From assembly GCA_910574715.1 (NCBI GenBank), contig CAJTCH010000003.1, positions 124,001-188,000 of the forward strand: DNA of 64,000 nt, read 5' to 3'. Within the stretch, counting starts at the first letter, position 1; every line of letters begins with the position of its first letter. Below, piece after piece: positions 34,539-41,859 of the stretch. A program made the position numbers and the translations under genes. Origin of the DNA: Lachnospiraceae bacterium. Lineage in GTDB: Bacteria; Bacillota; Clostridia; Lachnospirales; Lachnospiraceae. The notes beneath the pieces are model-generated. The model was not told the DNA's origin, searched no databases, and saw only the letters and a program-made list of their open reading frames with translations.

Positions 34539-35087
34539 ATGCATATTAAGAACATTATAAAAGCCTGCGGCATACATCTGAGAAAATATATCGCTCCCCG
34601 GGACATGCCTTATGCTCTCGCGGCGATCCTGCTTGGCTTCCTGAATCATTTCCTCTATCAATTAAGCGGAAGGTCTGCCTTCATAGCCCTGATCTGCCCT
34701 ATCAACGAATCCGTCTGGGAGCATTTGAAATTATTATTTTTCCCGATCCTATTCGTATCGGCGGCGCAGTATCTAAGATACCGCCCGGAGGCCGTGCGCT
34801 TCTTCTATCACCGTTTCCTTGCCGCCATCTGTGCGGTGGGCGCAACGATTGTCGTGTTCTATACCTATACGGGAATGATCGGACGGAATTTCCTTGTCAT
34901 GGACATCCTGACCTTCGTGTTCAGCATCTTCTCCGCATTCGCTGCAGATGCTTATTTCTGCCGCAGATGCACAAGAAGGACCTCACAGGCAGCAACCTTC
35001 TCCCTGTGGATCCTTGTCTCTTTGTGCTACTTTGTATTCACTTGTTTTCCGCCGGATATCCCGCTCTTCTTCTCGGCCCAGGGATAG
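34539..35087 (+). CDS. DUF6512-type membrane protein
   Basis: The product has 182 residues from ATG 34,539, which has GGGAGG at 6 nt; the longer upstream frame lacks such a site. It has about five hydrophobic segments, including LAAILLGFLNHFLYQLSG, LLFFPILFVSAAQYL and LWILVSLCYFVFTCF. CPINESVWEHLKLLFFP is the family hallmark. Two Cys pairs lie near residue 148 (DAYFCRRCTRR). Function is unknown. The last 167 bp of this gene region are repeated at 35,593-35,759. Confidence 0.75.
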   Translation: MHIKNIIKACGIHLRKYIAPRDMPYALAAILLGFLNHFLYQLSGRSAFIALICPINESVWEHLKLLFFPILFVSAAQYLRYRPEAVRFFYHRFLAAICAVGATIVVFYTYTGMIGRNFLVMDILTFVFSIFSAFAADAYFCRRCTRRTSQAATFSLWILVSLCYFVFTCFPPDIPLFFSAQG

Positions 35088-35104
35088 TTACGGGTTAAAA
35101 TCCT
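34938..35104 (+). repeat. Copy A of a 167-bp direct repeat (3' end of the DUF6512 gene)
   Basis: This stretch and 35,593-35,759 have the same length (167 bp) and differ at about six positions. The repeat starts inside the gene and ends 17 nt past its stop codon; both flanks diverge sharply beyond it. Confidence 0.95.
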
Positions 35105-35155
35105 GATCGATACCAGATAAGGATAAATTTTTATTTTGCGAAAATGAAACGTATC

Positions 35156-35184
35156 TTGCAATTAGAATTTGCATATGCTATAAT
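35156..35184 (+). promoter_or_regulatory. Promoter of the candidate antitoxin RNA
   Basis: TTGCAA (35,156-35,161), a 17-nt spacer and perfect TATAAT (35,179-35,184) with an extended -10 TG. Transcription would start near 35,191 and proceed toward the 3' end of the small toxin gene on the other strand. Confidence 0.72.
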
Positions 35185-35190
35185 GCCAGT

Positions 35191-35280
35191 AGGCAAAGAA
35201 ATGTGGAGAATTCCATGTAGGCAAAGAATGAATCCCCCGACCGTAGTAGCGTACAGTCGAGGGATTCTTCTTTTCTTTTT
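35191..35280 (+). ncRNA. Candidate antisense antitoxin RNA of type I toxin-antitoxin locus 1
   Basis: This predicted RNA of about 90 nt starts after a strong promoter and ends at a terminator hairpin (35,230-35,241 with 35,256-35,267; 11 of 12 pairs) followed by a T-rich tail. Its first part carries a 12-nt direct repeat (GTAGGCAAAGAA twice) around a small hairpin. It contains no gene. It would be complementary to the 3' untranslated part of the toxin mRNA, as in type I systems with 3' overlap. Boundaries are predicted, not measured. Confidence 0.6.
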
Positions 35281-35303
35281 ATAGTGGCAAAGCATCCACC
35301 AGG

Positions 35304-35402
35304 CTATTTGTTGCCCTTGTCGTGCCTGTCTAGCCATTTGCTGATGAGGTGGCAAACCACACCTGCTGTGACAGTCACAAGAAATGTGAAGAATAACTCC
35401 AT
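35304..35402 (-). CDS. 32-residue hydrophobic peptide, candidate type I toxin 1
   Basis: The frame encodes MELFFTFLVTVTAGVV then CHLISKWLDRHDKGNK. It has a single membrane helix (about residues 4-21) and a charged C-terminal tail. This matches the layout of small membrane toxins of Firmicutes, and SKWLD-like tails are common in such peptides (recollection, not searched). The ribosome binding site is very strong (GGAGGAGG at 8 nt), preceded by a CCCG-GCAA-CGGG hairpin. An extended -10 promoter lies at 35,450-35,458 and a convergent antisense RNA candidate meets its 3' end. The whole cassette lies inside the duplicated segment described in the findings. Confidence 0.68.
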   Translation of the reverse strand: MELFFTFLVTVTAGVVCHLISKWLDRHDKGNK

Positions 35403-35449
35403 GCAAAACACCTCCTCCCGTTGCCGGGTGTAGGTTGGACAACACAAGT

Positions 35450-35458
35450 ATTATAACA
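35450..35458 (-). promoter_or_regulatory. Extended -10 promoter of toxin 1
   Basis: TGTTATAAT on the minus strand gives a perfect -10 with the TG extension. No good -35 is present at 16-18 nt. The transcript would start about 40 nt before the toxin ATG. Confidence 0.6.
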
Positions 35459-35558
35459 TATCCATAGATAATCTTCTATCTCTATCTTAAAAGACCTTCG
35501 GATTGCGGTTGACACAATCCGATGCTCGCTATCACTGTGGACGCTTAAACCTTTCTTA

Positions 35559-35592
35559 CTCCTACTCTTCCACCACAGCGCTGATCTCCACG
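35559..35592 (-). repeat. Copy of the 3' end of the lipoprotein gene (34 bp)
   Basis: 33 of 34 bases match 38,323-38,356, the last codons and stop of the lipoprotein gene, in the same orientation. It is joined directly to the DUF6512 tail copy at 35,593. Confidence 0.85.
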
Positions 35593-35759
35593 TTCGCTGC
35601 AGATGCCTATTTCTGCCGCAGATGCACAAGAAGGACCTCACAGGCAGCAACCTTCTCCCTGTGGATCCTTGTCTCTTTGTGCTACTTTGTATTCACTTGT
35701 TTTCCTCCGGATATCCCGCTCTTCTTCTCAGCCCGAAGATAGTTACGGGTTAAAATCCT
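35593..35759 (+). pseudogene. Orphan 3' fragment of the DUF6512 gene (repeat copy B)
   Basis: This stretch is about 96% identical to 34,938-35,104 and encodes the last 50 residues of the DUF6512 protein (FAADAYFCRRCTRRTSQAAT onward) without a start codon or ribosome binding site. Its left end abuts the lipoprotein-gene fragment and its right end abuts the 3' end of the surface-protein gene. It is a recombination scar, not a functional gene. Confidence 0.9.
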
Positions 35760-35762
35760 CTA

Positions 35763-38219
35763 TTACTTCTGGACACGTTTTCTTCTGGATCCGTATACCA
35801 TGGTATAACCCGCTGCCGCGGCACATAAGAGCAGCCACGGATATACCGCCGTATAGTCTCCGGTCTTTGGACTTCTTGTACCATTACTGTTTGTATTCAC
35901 CGCAGATGCAGCGCCATTCTGGTTCGTTCCTGCCGGCTTCAGATTCTCCGGCACATTTACCTGAGACATAGCCTGATCTGATATTACAAGCAGATAATCG
36001 GATGCATGGCTGAACACCAGGCTTACATTGCCCTCTGAATCGATCTGGCCTGCGTCAATGAATACAAGCTTTCCGTTTTTGTCATGATAATACAGATTGC
36101 CATACTTTCCTGCATACTCTGAACCAACACCGATACTCAGCGTCGCCTTGAAGCCGAAGTCACCTTCATGCGCAAGAGAGATCTGCATACTTGGATTGCT
36201 GCCTGCAATCGCCGTTACCGTTGAACCTGGGATGTTATTCGTATTCTTGGTCACCTTAAGATCGGTACGGTCCCTGTTGTATATAGTCTGTATATCTTTG
36301 CCGTTGATCGTCCAGCTATATCCGTCCATCACCAGAACTACATTCACGTCCTTCCCTTTTGCAGCCTCCAGGATTTCCGTCGGCACGGAAGTCCATGAAT
36401 TCATATTTAACTGAACGGTCTGTCCCGGCGTTGAACTATTGATCTCTCCGACAACAGTACCGAGGTTTTTGTCGGGATACTTTATATCTCCTGAGGTTGA
36501 ACCAGAAGTTGATCCTGACGGGGTTGACGGATTGGATGGCTTGGATGGTTCAGCCGGTTTCTTGATTACTTCCGCGCTTCCGCTGAATGTCATATTATTA
36601 TTAACAACAAATGTTTCATCCGGCGCCTTGCCTTCCTTCCAGGTAACCTCACCCAAACCTTCAAATTCAGTTAACGCAGTAACAGTCTCTCCCTTTTCCG
36701 CTACCTGGCAAAAGATTTTCTCTTCATCACCTGTATTGATGACGTACCGAACCAGGCAGTTCTCGTATGTGGCCATCACCAAAAAACCCTCTCCGTTTTT
36801 TACCGGATCGTTCCCGTTCCATATTATACCAGGAAACCATCCCTTGAATCTCAACCCTTCATAAGACGGCGGCTGTTCTGATTTAGCTGCCAGACCATAT
36901 CCTCCATAAACCGTCAGTCCTTCTTCCGCAAGCATAGCCTCTCTTTCTGTAAACCACTTGCCCGTCTGATCATAATATTCCCGTACTATCTGTATCCATG
37001 TTCCCTCAGCAACCTTTGCCTTCAAAACAACTAAATGCTCAGTTTCTTTCTCTGGGATTACTTCATCTTCTTTGTAAGGAAGTATGTCAGGTTCCCATTC
37101 GATAAATGAATATTCCTCTGAAAAATCGTCCGGTACAAATTTCTTGATTTGCTTCAAAATATTTCCAAAGACTTCTCCCTGCTCAAACAAGAATAATCTG
37201 TCTACTCTTCTTCCTGGATACATATATCTCGCCCGTATATAGCTTTTGTCATATTGCGCAATGATATTTACCGTCCCAGAGTGTTCTGAGAGCTCGAAGA
37301 ACTGCGTATTTTCTGTAACTTCTATTCTTCCCCCTTCTTCCTTCCAACCAATCTGGGTAAGTCCCTCATAATCAGATTTCATTTCCGGAAATGTGACCCC
37401 AACTTCTTTCAACGACTGACGGCGCTGTACGTTTTCCTTCTTAACCTCACCGACAGTGTAGTAATTCCCTTTCTCATCCAATGCCGAAAAAACAATATTC
37501 ACATCAAATGCCGAATCATCATAAGTATCACCATCATAAATATACACATAATACGGATCTGTTCCTTTATCCGGAAATTCATTATTTGTCCATACTTGTC
37601 CAATTTTAATATAGTCAATATACCACTCACAAGGATACATATCTTCTGTTGTCAGGCTTCCATGATATTTGAAATCTTCTCCCAGCGTCAGCGTCACTTC
37701 AACAGGTTCACATTCATCTGACGCTGCCGCAGCAAATATAACCTTTCCGCTTTCCGGCAATTCCACATCGCTTTCATTAGCTACACCTATTGTAATCTCT
37801 AATTTTTCACCCTTTTTTATCTTCTGTCCGTTCTTATCCAGCACAACAGATGCAAGCTCCAGCTTTGAGTCCATTTTAGATTCATTTTGCTCCAGTTCCT
37901 TTTTGCTTCCCGAAACCTTCTCTTCTAACTCATCTGTCTGCACACCTGACTGATCACCAGACTCTTCTGGTTCCTCACTCTTCTGGTCATCCTTAACCTC
38001 ATTTGTCTCTGATTCATCCTCTATCTCCGGAACAGTATCATCACCTGCATCGACCGATTCATCCGAACCATTCTCAGCGTCCTTTTCAACTGTATCCGCA
38101 GCTGTTCCATCGCCTAATTCATCCGCATAACTGCTGACAGGCCAAACCAATGTAACCAGCATCGCCAACAGCAGTGCAAAGACAATCTTTCCTTTCATTT
38201 GTCTCTTGCAAACTCTCAT
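35763..38219 (-). CDS. Large secreted surface protein with sortase signal SPKTG
   Basis: The product has 818 residues. A signal peptide (MKGKIVFALLLAMLVTLVWP, cleavage near SSYA) is followed by a long Asp/Glu-rich stretch (about 35-110). Then come beta-rich repeats of unknown family with Trp/Gly motifs such as GWKEEGG, RFKGWFPG and VTWKEG, resembling bacterial Ig-like or InlB B-repeat modules. A Pro/Ser/Thr/Gly linker is near residue 570. The C-terminus has SPKTGD, a hydrophobic helix and RRKR, a cell-wall sorting signal. It is AT-richer than its neighbours. It lies between the DUF6512 fragment and the lipoprotein gene. Role unknown; adhesion is possible. Confidence 0.85.
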   Translation of the reverse strand: MRVCKRQMKGKIVFALLLAMLVTLVWPVSSYADELGDGTAADTVEKDAENGSDESVDAGDDTVPEIEDESETNEVKDDQKSEEPEESGDQSGVQTDELEEKVSGSKKELEQNESKMDSKLELASVVLDKNGQKIKKGEKLEITIGVANESDVELPESGKVIFAAAASDECEPVEVTLTLGEDFKYHGSLTTEDMYPCEWYIDYIKIGQVWTNNEFPDKGTDPYYVYIYDGDTYDDSAFDVNIVFSALDEKGNYYTVGEVKKENVQRRQSLKEVGVTFPEMKSDYEGLTQIGWKEEGGRIEVTENTQFFELSEHSGTVNIIAQYDKSYIRARYMYPGRRVDRLFLFEQGEVFGNILKQIKKFVPDDFSEEYSFIEWEPDILPYKEDEVIPEKETEHLVVLKAKVAEGTWIQIVREYYDQTGKWFTEREAMLAEEGLTVYGGYGLAAKSEQPPSYEGLRFKGWFPGIIWNGNDPVKNGEGFLVMATYENCLVRYVINTGDEEKIFCQVAEKGETVTALTEFEGLGEVTWKEGKAPDETFVVNNNMTFSGSAEVIKKPAEPSKPSNPSTPSGSTSGSTSGDIKYPDKNLGTVVGEINSSTPGQTVQLNMNSWTSVPTEILEAAKGKDVNVVLVMDGYSWTINGKDIQTIYNRDRTDLKVTKNTNNIPGSTVTAIAGSNPSMQISLAHEGDFGFKATLSIGVGSEYAGKYGNLYYHDKNGKLVFIDAGQIDSEGNVSLVFSHASDYLLVISDQAMSQVNVPENLKPAGTNQNGAASAVNTNSNGTRSPKTGDYTAVYPWLLLCAAAAGYTMVYGSRRKRVQK

Positions 38220-38325
38220 TTTTCTTTTCCTCCATAATACCTTTGTTGCTGAATTATATTTTATCCTCTACATAACTTCACTTGCACGCATTCCTCCTTC
38301 CCGTTGATATGATAGCGAGCAGCTC

Positions 38326-38823
38326 CTACTCTTCCACCACCGCGCTGATCTCCACGGACGACACGCTGTCTCCGTTCAGACCGATCACAAGCTCTGTGTC
38401 CCCGCTCTCATAGACCAGCTTAGCCGCGGATTCTTCCGAAGCCTCTCCGTAAGCGTCTGTTACCTCATCCTTCGTGCTTCCGATACTGATACCTTTGTCG
38501 GTGGACACCGTATCGTCCATGAACACAACGGACAATACATAATCCTTGTCTCCGTCAGGATAAGTATTCAATTTAAAGCCCGGATAGGTATACACCTTGT
38601 CGAGTCCTTCGAAAGCACAGCTCTCAGATTCAAAGTATTCATCTGCTTCGCCCAGCCCTTCAATCACCTTGGATGCGTCCGCACCCATCTCGATCTTCGT
38701 GGACCCGCTGGTGAATGAATAGCCTCCGTCAGACGCGCCTCCTTTGTCCGAACCGCCGCAGGCAGTCAGTCCGAGCACCATGGACAGCGCTGCTGCCGTC
38801 ATAATTCTTCTCATGTTTCTCAT
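38326..38823 (-). CDS. Small lipoprotein, last gene of the dlt-like cluster
   Basis: The product has 165 residues from ATG 38,823, with AAGGAGG at 9 nt. A lipobox (LGLTACGG) follows a short signal peptide. The mature part is Gly/Asp/Glu-rich with two similar segments (GADASKVIEGLGEADEYFES and GSTKDEVTDAYGEASEES), each resembling the short repeats of outer-surface BamE/SmpA-type or DUF4309-like lipoproteins. It has no enzyme motif. It lies 101 nt after dltD, separated by a hairpin element, so it may be processed apart from the operon mRNA. The last 34 bp are copied at 35,559-35,592. Confidence 0.75.
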   Translation of the reverse strand: MRNMRRIMTAAALSMVLGLTACGGSDKGGASDGGYSFTSGSTKIEMGADASKVIEGLGEADEYFESESCAFEGLDKVYTYPGFKLNTYPDGDKDYVLSVVFMDDTVSTDKGISIGSTKDEVTDAYGEASEESAAKLVYESGDTELVIGLNGDSVSSVEISAVVEE

Positions 38824-38840
38824 TATAATCTTCCTCCTTT

Positions 38841-38922
38841 TCTTCGGTAGCGCCCCCTCGCCTTCGCTCGGCGGCATTTCGTCGGAAGGCATCCTAATAA
38901 ATGCTTCGCATTTGCCTTCCTC
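38841..38922. repeat. Hairpin element (REP-like) between dltD and the lipoprotein gene
   Basis: GGAAGGCA (38,884-38,891) pairs with TGCCTTCC (38,913-38,920) and encloses AAATGC/GCATTT around a 3-nt loop. A GC-rich stretch (GCGCCCCCTCGCC, GCTCGGCGGC) follows toward 38,841. It resembles short palindromic intergenic repeats, but only one copy is in the window. Confidence 0.55.
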
Positions 38923-38924
38923 CT

Positions 38925-39989
38925 CTAATAACTCACGATTTCTCCATATTCTGATAGTTCTTTGCGCTGAACGGCTTCCATATAATCATAGAACTGGATT
39001 TTTTCAGCATATACACTCTGATACTCCGGATCTGCTCTGTGATCCGTAAGCTCGTAATTCTCCTTCAGATATCTTCCAAAGTAACTGGTAAGTTTCTCTG
39101 CGCCCGTCAGGTTCATGTGCAGCCCGGCGTCGTATGTATCTGTGTTATAGTCGATCCCTACTTCCGAAGCCAGCTTCTCATAGTTGAAATAATCAAGGCC
39201 GTATTGTGCCGCATATGCGGCGATCTGCTCGTCCCACTCGTCATACCAGTGGGGGAAGAGGCTCGGCGACTTGACCAGTACCAGTGCGATCCCGTTCTCT
39301 TCGCACAATGTCCGCATCTTGTCCAGATACCCCATGGCATTGCTGCCCAGCGTATAGTCCGCCAGAATATCCGGTTCCGGGAATCCTTCGGCAGGCCTTA
39401 CATCCACCCGCATATAATAGCCGTTATGGGAGATCTTATCCTTGCCAAACATATAGGTCAGGTCTTCCGCCGACAGATCGGACCAGCGGGAATGATACCG
39501 CAGGATCGGGAACAGGTAATCCAGAGTATTCTCCCTGTCCGTCATCGATGCCTTGATGGCGTCAAGCTTCGTCTTCGAGAATTCCATTCCGTCGATGGTC
39601 ATACGGTTATAGGCTTCGCTCTGAGGTTCGTCATACTTGAGCGCCAGTACGTTGAATACAACGACCCTGGGCGTCTCGTACCGGAGAGTATCTTCCAGCA
39701 TATAGTAAGACTGCCAGGCTAACTGCTGGGCGGAACCTCTGATATAACTGCTGATGCCATACTCCTCATACAGCGTGATGGGCGAGAAATTCTCATAGAC
39801 CTCACAGTCTCCGACGAACAGCACCTCATGACCGGTCGTCTCTTCGTAGTATTCGGCGGTCAGCGCGCCCTCTACAATGTCGGACATATACTTCGGCATC
39901 AGAAGCCGCTGCAGGAAGAACAACGTAACAAGCAGGACCGCCAGGAATGCCGCCGCCTTGAAAACCCAGACAAATGATTTCTTATGCAT
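38925..39989 (-). CDS. dltD: DltD-like SGNH-fold acyl-transfer protein
   Basis: The product has 354 residues. One N-terminal membrane anchor (about 8-28) is followed by an extracellular SGNH domain. Block I reads VLFVGDCEVYENFSP, with Cys where most SGNH enzymes and DltD have Ser. The C-terminal catalytic pair is in DAGLHMNLTGAEKL (Asp and His). DltD acts with DltB outside the membrane in moving D-alanyl groups to teichoic acids. It lies 17 nt after dltB in the cluster. Without a close DltD comparison, it could also serve a related exopolysaccharide acylation. Confidence 0.82.
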   Translation of the reverse strand: MHKKSFVWVFKAAAFLAVLLVTLFFLQRLLMPKYMSDIVEGALTAEYYEETTGHEVLFVGDCEVYENFSPITLYEEYGISSYIRGSAQQLAWQSYYMLEDTLRYETPRVVVFNVLALKYDEPQSEAYNRMTIDGMEFSKTKLDAIKASMTDRENTLDYLFPILRYHSRWSDLSAEDLTYMFGKDKISHNGYYMRVDVRPAEGFPEPDILADYTLGSNAMGYLDKMRTLCEENGIALVLVKSPSLFPHWYDEWDEQIAAYAAQYGLDYFNYEKLASEVGIDYNTDTYDAGLHMNLTGAEKLTSYFGRYLKENYELTDHRADPEYQSVYAEKIQFYDYMEAVQRKELSEYGEIVSY

Positions 39990-40006
39990 TTGCCTCCCCC
40001 CTCCTT

Positions 40007-41602
40007 TTAGAATTGATTATAGATAAACTGGCTCTGGTCGAATCCGATTCCATAGGCGCCGAAGATTATGACCGATAAGACCAGCACATAGAAGACCGCA
40101 TATCTTACGATCTCCGGCGCGGCGAAGATTAGATCCCGCACACTGCCTTTCTTCTCCTCAATCAGACTGACTGCGAACAGCAGGAGCAGACAGACGGACA
40201 GCAGGGCGTAATCGGCTCCGGTAAGCCCTAATTCCAGGAATGCTTCTGTATGAAGCTCTGACAGGCGGAAATGTGTGAACATATTTCCGAACATGCGGAA
40301 TGTAAGGGGTACGTCCCGATAACAGTCGAACATGCGCAGACTGCTCATCAGCAGGATCGTCCGCAGGATCTCAAACACACCATACCAGCGCTTATCTTTT
40401 ACATGGAATCTGTTGTGGAACTTCTTATATAATGGCTCGCATTCCTGGGAGATCATGATCACTACGAAGTTCATCAATCCCCATACGATGAAGTTCCAGC
40501 TTGCGCCGTGCCAGATTCCCGTCGTAAACCATACGGCGAAGGAGGACAGATACACCGGGACACGTTTCCCGATGAAATCTCCGAACTTCGCACGGGAGGC
40601 TTTGGAGACGTTCAGCATCGGTTTGCACACGGAGATCGGATAGAAGATATAATCCGTGAACCAGGTTCCCATGGTGATATGCCACCTGTTCCAGTATTCT
40701 TTGATATTCTTAGACAGATAAGGCCGCCGGAAGTTCTCAGCCACGGTGATCCCCATGGTCTCTGCGATACCGATGGTGATGTCGATACCCCCGGTGAAGT
40801 CTGCATACAGCTCGAATGCATAGAACATCATGCCCACGAATACGAACCCGCCCTGATAAGTGTCTGGATTCTGAATGATGGCGTTCACGGCAGTTAATAT
40901 CCGGTCCGCGATTACGGCCTTCTTAAAATACCCCCACAGGATCCGATAGAGTCCGTAAGCAACCGTTCTGGTATCAAAATCATGCCGCTCATAGAGGGAC
41001 TTCGCGAGGTCGCTGTATCTGCTGATGGGCCCCTGTACCAACTGCGGGAAGAAGGATACGAACAATGCAAGCCTGAACAGGTTCTTCTCCGCCCGGCACG
41101 TTCCGCGGTATACGTCTATGATGTAGCCCATGGTCTGGAAGGTGTAGAAGGAGATCCCCATAGGAAGCACCAGGTCTACGAAGGAGATCTGTCCGCCGCT
41201 TCCTAACATATGCAGGATTCCGTTAACATTCGCAATCACGAAATTCGTATACTTCAGCACTGCCAGGATCCCAAGGTTAAAAAGCAGGCAGCCAAGCAGC
41301 CATTTCCATTGTCTCGCCTTCATGGAAGCCTTGTAGGCCTTCTTCTCTTCCCGGCTAAGACTTCCCTTATTCGCCTTAATATAGGCGTCCTGCGTCTCCT
41401 TAAGGGCGTCCAGCCTGCGGCTTACCACATAAGTGGATACCGTTGTAGCGCCGATGAAGAGAAGGTAAGACGGGCTGGCTATGAAGTAGAAGGTATAACT
41501 GGCCGCCAGCAGGAACGGCCATTGACATTTCCTCGGGAGAAGATAATACAGCAGGAAAACCGCCGCAATAAACCCGATAAAGCTATAGGATGTAAACAGC
41601 AT
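40007..41602 (-). CDS. dltB: DltB-like MBOAT membrane acyltransferase
   Basis: The product has 531 residues with about 11-12 membrane segments. MBOAT signatures are present: GISFYTFQTMGYIIDVYRG, YWNRWHITMGTWF and the catalytic His in TTGIWHGASWNFIVWG. DltB/MBOAT proteins pass acyl or D-aminoacyl groups from a carrier protein across the membrane. It lies 8 nt after the carrier-protein gene dltC and 17 nt before dltD, the usual module. The length is greater than the roughly 400 of S. aureus DltB and closer to AlgI-type MBOATs. Confidence 0.9.
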   Translation of the reverse strand: MLFTSYSFIGFIAAVFLLYYLLPRKCQWPFLLAASYTFYFIASPSYLLFIGATTVSTYVVSRRLDALKETQDAYIKANKGSLSREEKKAYKASMKARQWKWLLGCLLFNLGILAVLKYTNFVIANVNGILHMLGSGGQISFVDLVLPMGISFYTFQTMGYIIDVYRGTCRAEKNLFRLALFVSFFPQLVQGPISRYSDLAKSLYERHDFDTRTVAYGLYRILWGYFKKAVIADRILTAVNAIIQNPDTYQGGFVFVGMMFYAFELYADFTGGIDITIGIAETMGITVAENFRRPYLSKNIKEYWNRWHITMGTWFTDYIFYPISVCKPMLNVSKASRAKFGDFIGKRVPVYLSSFAVWFTTGIWHGASWNFIVWGLMNFVVIMISQECEPLYKKFHNRFHVKDKRWYGVFEILRTILLMSSLRMFDCYRDVPLTFRMFGNMFTHFRLSELHTEAFLELGLTGADYALLSVCLLLLFAVSLIEEKKGSVRDLIFAAPEIVRYAVFYVLVLSVIIFGAYGIGFDQSQFIYNQF

Positions 41603-41610
41603 GGCAGCTC

Positions 41611-41838
41611 CTATTCATCTTCCAGCCGTACAATCAATTCATACAATGCCTGCGCGGAATTGAAATTATCCGGCACGATCTCCTCGGCAGGAATCACTAC
41701 GTCATACTCATCATTGATCTCAGAGATGATGCTGACGATGTCAAATGAATCGATGATCTTGCCGTCCACCAGATCGGTGCTGGTCTCAAAGTCTACCTCC
41801 GGGTGCAGATTGGTCAGAATTTTCAATAAAGCTTCCAT
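41611..41838 (-). CDS. dltC: D-amino-acid carrier protein DltC-like
   Basis: The product has 75 residues. The acyl-carrier motif IDSFDIVSIISEI has the Ser that receives 4'-phosphopantetheine (about residue 31). The rest is the acidic four-helix carrier fold (YDVVIPAEEIVPDNF). The adenylating enzyme encoded upstream would load it, and the MBOAT downstream would unload it. Spacing is 21 nt after dltA and 8 nt before dltB. Confidence 0.92.
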   Translation of the reverse strand: MEALLKILTNLHPEVDFETSTDLVDGKIIDSFDIVSIISEINDEYDVVIPAEEIVPDNFNSAQALYELIVRLEDE

Positions 41839-41859
41839 AATATTTTCTCCTTATCTTTC

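Noticed and set aside
35105..35592. Insertion sequence between the two DUF6512 tail copies
   Set aside because: There is no transposase and no terminal inverted repeats. The junction with a lipoprotein-gene fragment fits tandem duplication better than transposition.
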